A stretch of 64,000 nt of DNA from assembly GCF_003012705.1 (NCBI RefSeq), contig NZ_PXYL01000007.1, positions 186,001-250,000 of the forward strand. The letters are read 5' to 3'. Shown one piece after another: positions 61,075 through 64,000 of the stretch. The notes beneath the pieces are model-generated. The model saw only the letters and a program-made list of their open reading frames with translations, searched no databases and was not told the origin of the DNA. Positions within the stretch are counted from its first letter, which is position 1. The number at the start of each line of letters is the position of its first letter. A program made the translations under genes and the position numbers. Source of the stretch: Pseudaminobacter soli (ex Li et al. 2025). GTDB taxonomy: Bacteria > Pseudomonadota > Alphaproteobacteria > Rhizobiales > Rhizobiaceae.

Positions 61075-61974
61075 ATGCATATTCGCAGCCTCGTTGCCTT
61101 GGGCATCAGCGCGGCCATCGGCTTTTCGGTACCAGCCTATGCCGAAACGACGCGGGCAAACACTTATCTGGCTCCGTCCAAGGCCGTCGAGGCTGATGTC
61201 AAGAGCGACTCGGTTCAGAAGAAAAAGAAGCTGACTTCCAAGCAGAAGGCGAAGGAGGCTGAAAAGCTGGCCGCCAAGGAAGCCAAGACCAACAAGGCCG
61301 AATTGACCACTGGCGCCATTACCGACCCGAGCATGATCAGCCGGACCGGCAACAATGGCGAACTGCGCAGCGAAGGGAACGGCCGGCCGCAAGGCAGCTT
61401 CCTGGCGATGCTCTTCGGTGGCGATCCGGCAGCTCCTGCGATGTTGCCGCAGACGCGCGCATTGGACGCGGTTCTGGAGCAGCGCCAGTCCAAGAAGCAG
61501 TTCAAGGTGAAGGCGGATTTCGAGCCCCAGGAGGTCGCCTTCTCCGGCTACGACCGCGGCACCATCGTCATCGATACCAAGGCCCGCTACCTCTACCTCG
61601 TGGAAAGCTCGTCCACCGCGCGCCGGTATGCGATCGCCGTCGGCCGCGAAGGTCTCGAATTCCGCGGCACGGCCAAGGTTGGCGACAAGCAGGAATGGCC
61701 GCGCTGGATCCCGACGCAGGACATGCAGAAGCGCGACCCGAAGAAGTACGGCCAGTACAAAGAGGGTATGAATGGCGGCCCGGACAATCCGCTGGGCGCC
61801 CGTGCCATCTACCTCTACCAGGGCAAGTCGGACACCCACATCCGCATCCATGGCACCAACCAGCCGCAGACCATCGGCACCAACTCGTCGAATGGCTGCT
61901 TCCGCATGGTCAACGACCACGTGATCGACCTCTACAACCGCGTCAAGATGGGCACGGAAGTCGTCGTTCTGTGA
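61075..61974 (+). CDS. L,D-transpeptidase (YkuD domain) of the envelope
   Basis: L,D-transpeptidases make 3-3 cross-links in peptidoglycan or attach proteins to it. The 299-residue protein has a signal peptide ending ...VPAYA near residue 23 and a Lys/Glu/Ala-rich segment (about 45-75). The YkuD catalytic domain (about 160-299) carries the H-x14-17-S-x-G-C-x-R signature as HGTNQPQTIG and SSNGCFRMV near residue 282, with the active Cys. ATG 61075 is used because it starts the signal peptide. It ends at a perfect terminator. Confidence 0.94.
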   Translation: MHIRSLVALGISAAIGFSVPAYAETTRANTYLAPSKAVEADVKSDSVQKKKKLTSKQKAKEAEKLAAKEAKTNKAELTTGAITDPSMISRTGNNGELRSEGNGRPQGSFLAMLFGGDPAAPAMLPQTRALDAVLEQRQSKKQFKVKADFEPQEVAFSGYDRGTIVIDTKARYLYLVESSSTARRYAIAVGREGLEFRGTAKVGDKQEWPRWIPTQDMQKRDPKKYGQYKEGMNGGPDNPLGARAIYLYQGKSDTHIRIHGTNQPQTIGTNSSNGCFRMVNDHVIDLYNRVKMGTEVVVL

Positions 61975-61991
61975 TCGATTCGCCATCGATG

Positions 61992-62018
61992 AAAGGGCCG
62001 GCCCAGCCGGCCCTTTTT
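61992..62018 (+). terminator. Intrinsic terminator of the L,D-transpeptidase gene
   Basis: A perfect 11-bp stem (61992-62002 with 62006-62016) and a CCA loop continue into TTTTT (62014-62018). Confidence 0.92.
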
Positions 62019-62054
62019 GTTTGGGCGCTTGCCGCCCAGACCAATCAGGCCGGG

Positions 62055-62078
62055 AAAACGCGCACTGCGTCGTTTTTT
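62055..62078 (+). terminator. Terminator-like hairpin in the pyrG leader
   Basis: AAAACGCGC (62055-62063) pairs with GCG-CGTTTT (62067-62076, one bulged T) around ACT, and T residues follow. A second small stem, TGGGCG/CGCCCA, lies at 62022-62038. They stand 40-100 nt before pyrG and could attenuate it; function is unproven. Confidence 0.45.
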
Positions 62079-62107
62079 CTCTGGCGGAATCAATCTCACA
62101 GCGTTAA

Positions 62108-63748
<1,641 letters not shown>

Positions 63749-63794
63749 TCTCGGCGTCGCAGCCTTGCGAATGCGCGGCTGTCAGCAGTGAACA

Positions 63795-63826
63795 AAAAAC
63801 GGGCGGGATTTTCCCGCCCGTTTTTC
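63795..63826. terminator. Bidirectional terminator between pyrG and the NCS1-like gene
   Basis: A perfect 13-bp stem (63795-63807 with 63813-63825) and an ATTTT loop have five T on both strands. It serves pyrG and the convergent minus-strand gene. Confidence 0.93.
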
Positions 63827-63846
63827 TTTGTGTGTGTGTCGCCCGC

Positions 63847-64000
63847 TCAGGCCCGCGCCACCGGCCTGTTCACGCCCACCTTGGCTGCGCGCAACACGTA
63901 GTAGATCGCGCCCGCGATGCCGACGCCGAAGAACCAGCCATAGACGCCCCACCACTCGGGCAGCCAGTTGGTGAGGTTCGGCAGGATCGACGAGAACAAC
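63847..64000 (-). CDS. C-terminus of a probable NCS1-family permease (partial)
   Basis: Fifty C-terminal residues are visible before a TGA at 63847-63849; the rest lies beyond the right edge. They read as a loop (LPNLTNWLPEWWGVYG) followed by one membrane helix (WFFGVGIAGAIYYVL) and a short basic tail. This resembles the C-terminus of NCS1 nucleobase/allantoin:cation symporters, but the part is too short to be sure. The gene converges with pyrG. Confidence 0.55.
   Translation of the reverse strand, partial: LFSSILPNLTNWLPEWWGVYGWFFGVGIAGAIYYVLRAAKVGVNRPVARA

Overview
This 64-kb window is a high-GC stretch of a core alphaproteobacterial chromosome. The best fit is a member of the Rhizobiales close to Mesorhizobium and its Phyllobacteriaceae relatives. 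That placement is inferred from gene order and protein families (pyrB-pyrC'-plsY-dprA-topA-rnr; rpsB-tsf-pyrH-frr-uppS-cdsA-rseP-bamA-lpxD-fabZ-lpxA-lpxI-lpxB-gltA; ppiD-trpD-trpC-moaC-moeA) and from alphaproteobacterial markers: EipB, LpxI, DUF1489, DUF599, a GTTC-N7-GTTC LexA box and a ComEC without a beta-lactamase domain. I see no rRNA, tRNA, insertion sequence, prophage, integrase or CRISPR array.

Layout. 1-9.4 kb (minus strand): pyrimidine genes pyrB and a catalytically degenerate dihydroorotase, then plsY, dprA, topA and rnr; rnr runs off the left edge. 9.6-13.2 kb: an AidB-type acyl-CoA dehydrogenase, an AEC transporter, a small DUF6105-like membrane protein and ruvX. 13.3-17.9 kb: a UPF0173 metallo-hydrolase, gatC-GNAT-gatA, a YdcF-like protein and DUF599. 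18.0-22 kb: a unit of two tiny ORFs, sdaA, DUF1489 and a VWA/J-domain pair. 22-27.2 kb: a D,D-carboxypeptidase with SPOR domain, a phasin, clpS and clpA. 27.3-33.6 kb: small housekeeping and transport genes, including azlC with a frameshifted azlD, a HIT protein, an SMR pump, GDPD, RidA, eipB, DUF4031 and LysE. 33.7-47 kb (plus strand): a long run for translation, UMP kinase, undecaprenyl-PP and phospholipid synthesis, envelope proteolysis, outer-membrane assembly and lipid A. 47-59.3 kb: gltA, gltX, comEC, lexA and the ppiD-trpDC-moaC-moeA operon. 59.4-64 kb: tpiA, secG, an L,D-transpeptidase, pyrG and the tail of a probable NCS1 permease.

How it works together. The 35.8-47 kb block links membrane-lipid precursors (UppS, CdsA), envelope protein handling (RseP, BamA) and lipid A synthesis up to the disaccharide (LpxD, LpxA, LpxI, LpxB, with FabZ). 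The envelope theme recurs in PlsY, EipB, the D,D-carboxypeptidase and the L,D-transpeptidase. DNA uptake and repair are covered by DprA, ComEC, RuvX, TopA and self-regulated LexA. Proteolysis is covered by ClpS/ClpA.

I do not see a clear new multi-gene system. The observations most worth a second look are the dihydroorotase that lacks its metal ligands, the two-ORF micro-locus near 18.1 kb, the one-base frameshift in azlD, the perfect palindrome inside the phasin promoter, the absence of dxr from its common place between cdsA and rseP, the VWA/J-domain pair, and tandem hairpins ahead of pyrG and gltA.
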